This document shows, in pieces, positions 5,912-6,906 of a stretch of 6,906 bases of DNA. The notes beneath the pieces were generated by a model. That model did no database searches and was not told the origin of the DNA. It was given only the letters and a program-made list of their open reading frames with translations. The translations under genes and the position numbers were made by a program. How positions within the stretch are numbered: the first letter of the stretch is position 1; every line of letters starts with the position of its first letter. The DNA is from an uncultured Spirochaetia bacterium (GTDB lineage Bacteria > Spirochaetota > CALGPD01). The DNA is taken from positions 1-6,906 of the forward strand of contig CALGPD010000439.1 of NCBI GenBank assembly GCA_937960625.1. Direction: 5' to 3'.

Positions 5912-6906
5912 AAATTATTAAGATTTTTTTTCCGGCAATATTATTATCAAAAAACGTTTATTCATCGGATTGGAATATTTTAAAAGTGCTTGAGAATGCT
6001 AGGCAGGTTCAAAATAATCTCGATGTAAAAGCTATAATTATTACTTTATTAGTTTTTTGTATAATAATTCTTTTGCTGTATCATCTATATTCATACCGGA
6101 AATTAAAATTATCTCTGGAAGAAAGTAAGGATATTTTTAACGATGCTTTTATAAATTCCGGGGAAATTATATACAGGATAGATTTGAAAACAAATGAAAT
6201 AGACTATATAAGCCCTGTTATTTTTGAATTATTAGGTTATTCTGCTTCTGAAATAATTGATATGGGGCCTTCCTTTTTTAATAAATTAATTCACCCTTTA
6301 GATAAAGACGTTTTAAAGAAAAATTACAGATTAATTTTTAAGAAAACGAAAACAGATAACCAAAAAATAACTAATGAATATAGAATGTTATGCAAGAATG
6401 GAGAGTATAAATGGTTTCACGATACTATGAGAGTAGTAAGGGATAAAAAAGGAAATCCTTTGTATCTTTTCGGAAATAACCGGGATGTTGATTTAAAAAG
6501 AAGAACCGAACTTGAGATAAAAAAAAGCAAGGAAAGGTTAGGCCATGCTTTTATCGGAACGGGTTTCGGGCTGTGGGAATTAAATCTTGATCCGTTGGAT
6601 TTATATTTTAATAATGAATGGCTAAATTTATTCGGTTATAAAAAAGAAGATATAAAAGATAATATTGAATTTTTATTTGCTCTAATTCATCCTGATGACA
6701 GAATTAAGGTTAAAGAAGTTTTAGATAAATTCTCAAAAGGAGAAAAAATTTTATTTGAATTAGAGTGCAGGGTAAAAGCAAAGTCCGGGGTTTATCACTG
6801 GGTTTTTACAAGGGGAAAGGTTTTATGCAGGGATGAAAACGGTACTCCGAACCGCTTCATGGGAATGAATTTAGATGTAACCGAGCGCAAAGTAATGGAA
6901 GAAGCT
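5908..6906 (+). CDS. Membrane-anchored multi-PAS sensor protein (3' end outside window)
   Basis: The frame is open for 333 codons to the window edge, so the output domain is unseen; a histidine kinase or GGDEF/EAL enzyme is most likely. The N-terminus (IIKIFFPAILLSKNVYSS, 3-20) looks like a signal peptide or first membrane segment. About 20 polar residues and a strong transmembrane helix (42-58, AIIITLLVFCIIILLLY) follow. PAS domain 1 spans about 72-197, with IHP at 128-130, a KNGEYKWFH strand (163-171) and GNNRDVD at its end. A short linker helix (198-211) leads to PAS domain 2 (about 208-328), with HPDDR (261-265), SGVYHWV (293-299) and GMNLDVTERK (319-328), a typical PAS/PAC ending. Upstream in-frame codons run only back to the stop at 5875-5877 with no ATG, TTG or other GTG, so GTG 5908 is taken as the start; ATT 5917 is an alternative. 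No cofactor-binding residue can be assigned. Confidence 0.87.
   Translation, partial: MKIIKIFFPAILLSKNVYSSDWNILKVLENARQVQNNLDVKAIIITLLVFCIIILLLYHLYSYRKLKLSLEESKDIFNDAFINSGEIIYRIDLKTNEIDYISPVIFELLGYSASEIIDMGPSFFNKLIHPLDKDVLKKNYRLIFKKTKTDNQKITNEYRMLCKNGEYKWFHDTMRVVRDKKGNPLYLFGNNRDVDLKRRTELEIKKSKERLGHAFIGTGFGLWELNLDPLDLYFNNEWLNLFGYKKEDIKDNIEFLFALIHPDDRIKVKEVLDKFSKGEKILFELECRVKAKSGVYHWVFTRGKVLCRDENGTPNRFMGMNLDVTERKVMEEA

Overview
The window is AT-rich bacterial chromosome packed with ordinary single-copy genes. A complete MlaF/MlaD pair (retrograde phospholipid transport between inner and outer membrane) points to a diderm. The AT bias, the many TTG/GTG starts and the gene mix would suit an uncultured low-GC phylum such as Elusimicrobiota (Endomicrobium-like). 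That placement is a low-confidence guess, because no rRNA or marker tree is available here.

Layout: (1) Positions 1-2965 form a rightward operon: a possible last-codons fragment of an upstream gene, then mlaF, mlaD and radA, with gaps of 20, 14 and 3 nt. (2) radA runs convergently into a leftward DHH/DHHA1 phosphoesterase (NrnA-like nanoRNase/pAp phosphatase, 2968-3942); only 2 nt separate the stop codons. (3) A 110-bp spacer (3943-4052) carries a candidate leftward promoter with a perfect TTGACA box inside a 15-bp palindrome. (4) A leftward pair follows: a compact DnaJ-like protein (5113-5757) whose end overlaps the start of hisC (4053-5126) by 14 nt. (5) A 150-bp divergent intergenic region (5758-5907) has well-formed sigma70-type promoters facing both ways. 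(6) A rightward membrane-anchored multi-PAS sensor protein starts near 5908 and runs off the right edge.

The genes do not form one pathway. MlaF and MlaD work together in lipid transport. RadA (recombination), the DHH enzyme (nucleotide/RNA turnover) and HisC (histidine or aromatic amino-acid synthesis) are housekeeping. The PAS protein is a probable signalling input. I see no mobile element, CRISPR array, RNA gene, toxin-antitoxin pair or defence island.

The points most worth a second look are: the shortened DnaJ homologue with half of the usual zinc-finger repeats, coupled to hisC; the translation start of the PAS sensor, where a strong Shine-Dalgarno sequence sits on top of the only standard start and is ideally spaced for an in-frame ATT; and the fact that five of seven genes appear to start with TTG or GTG.
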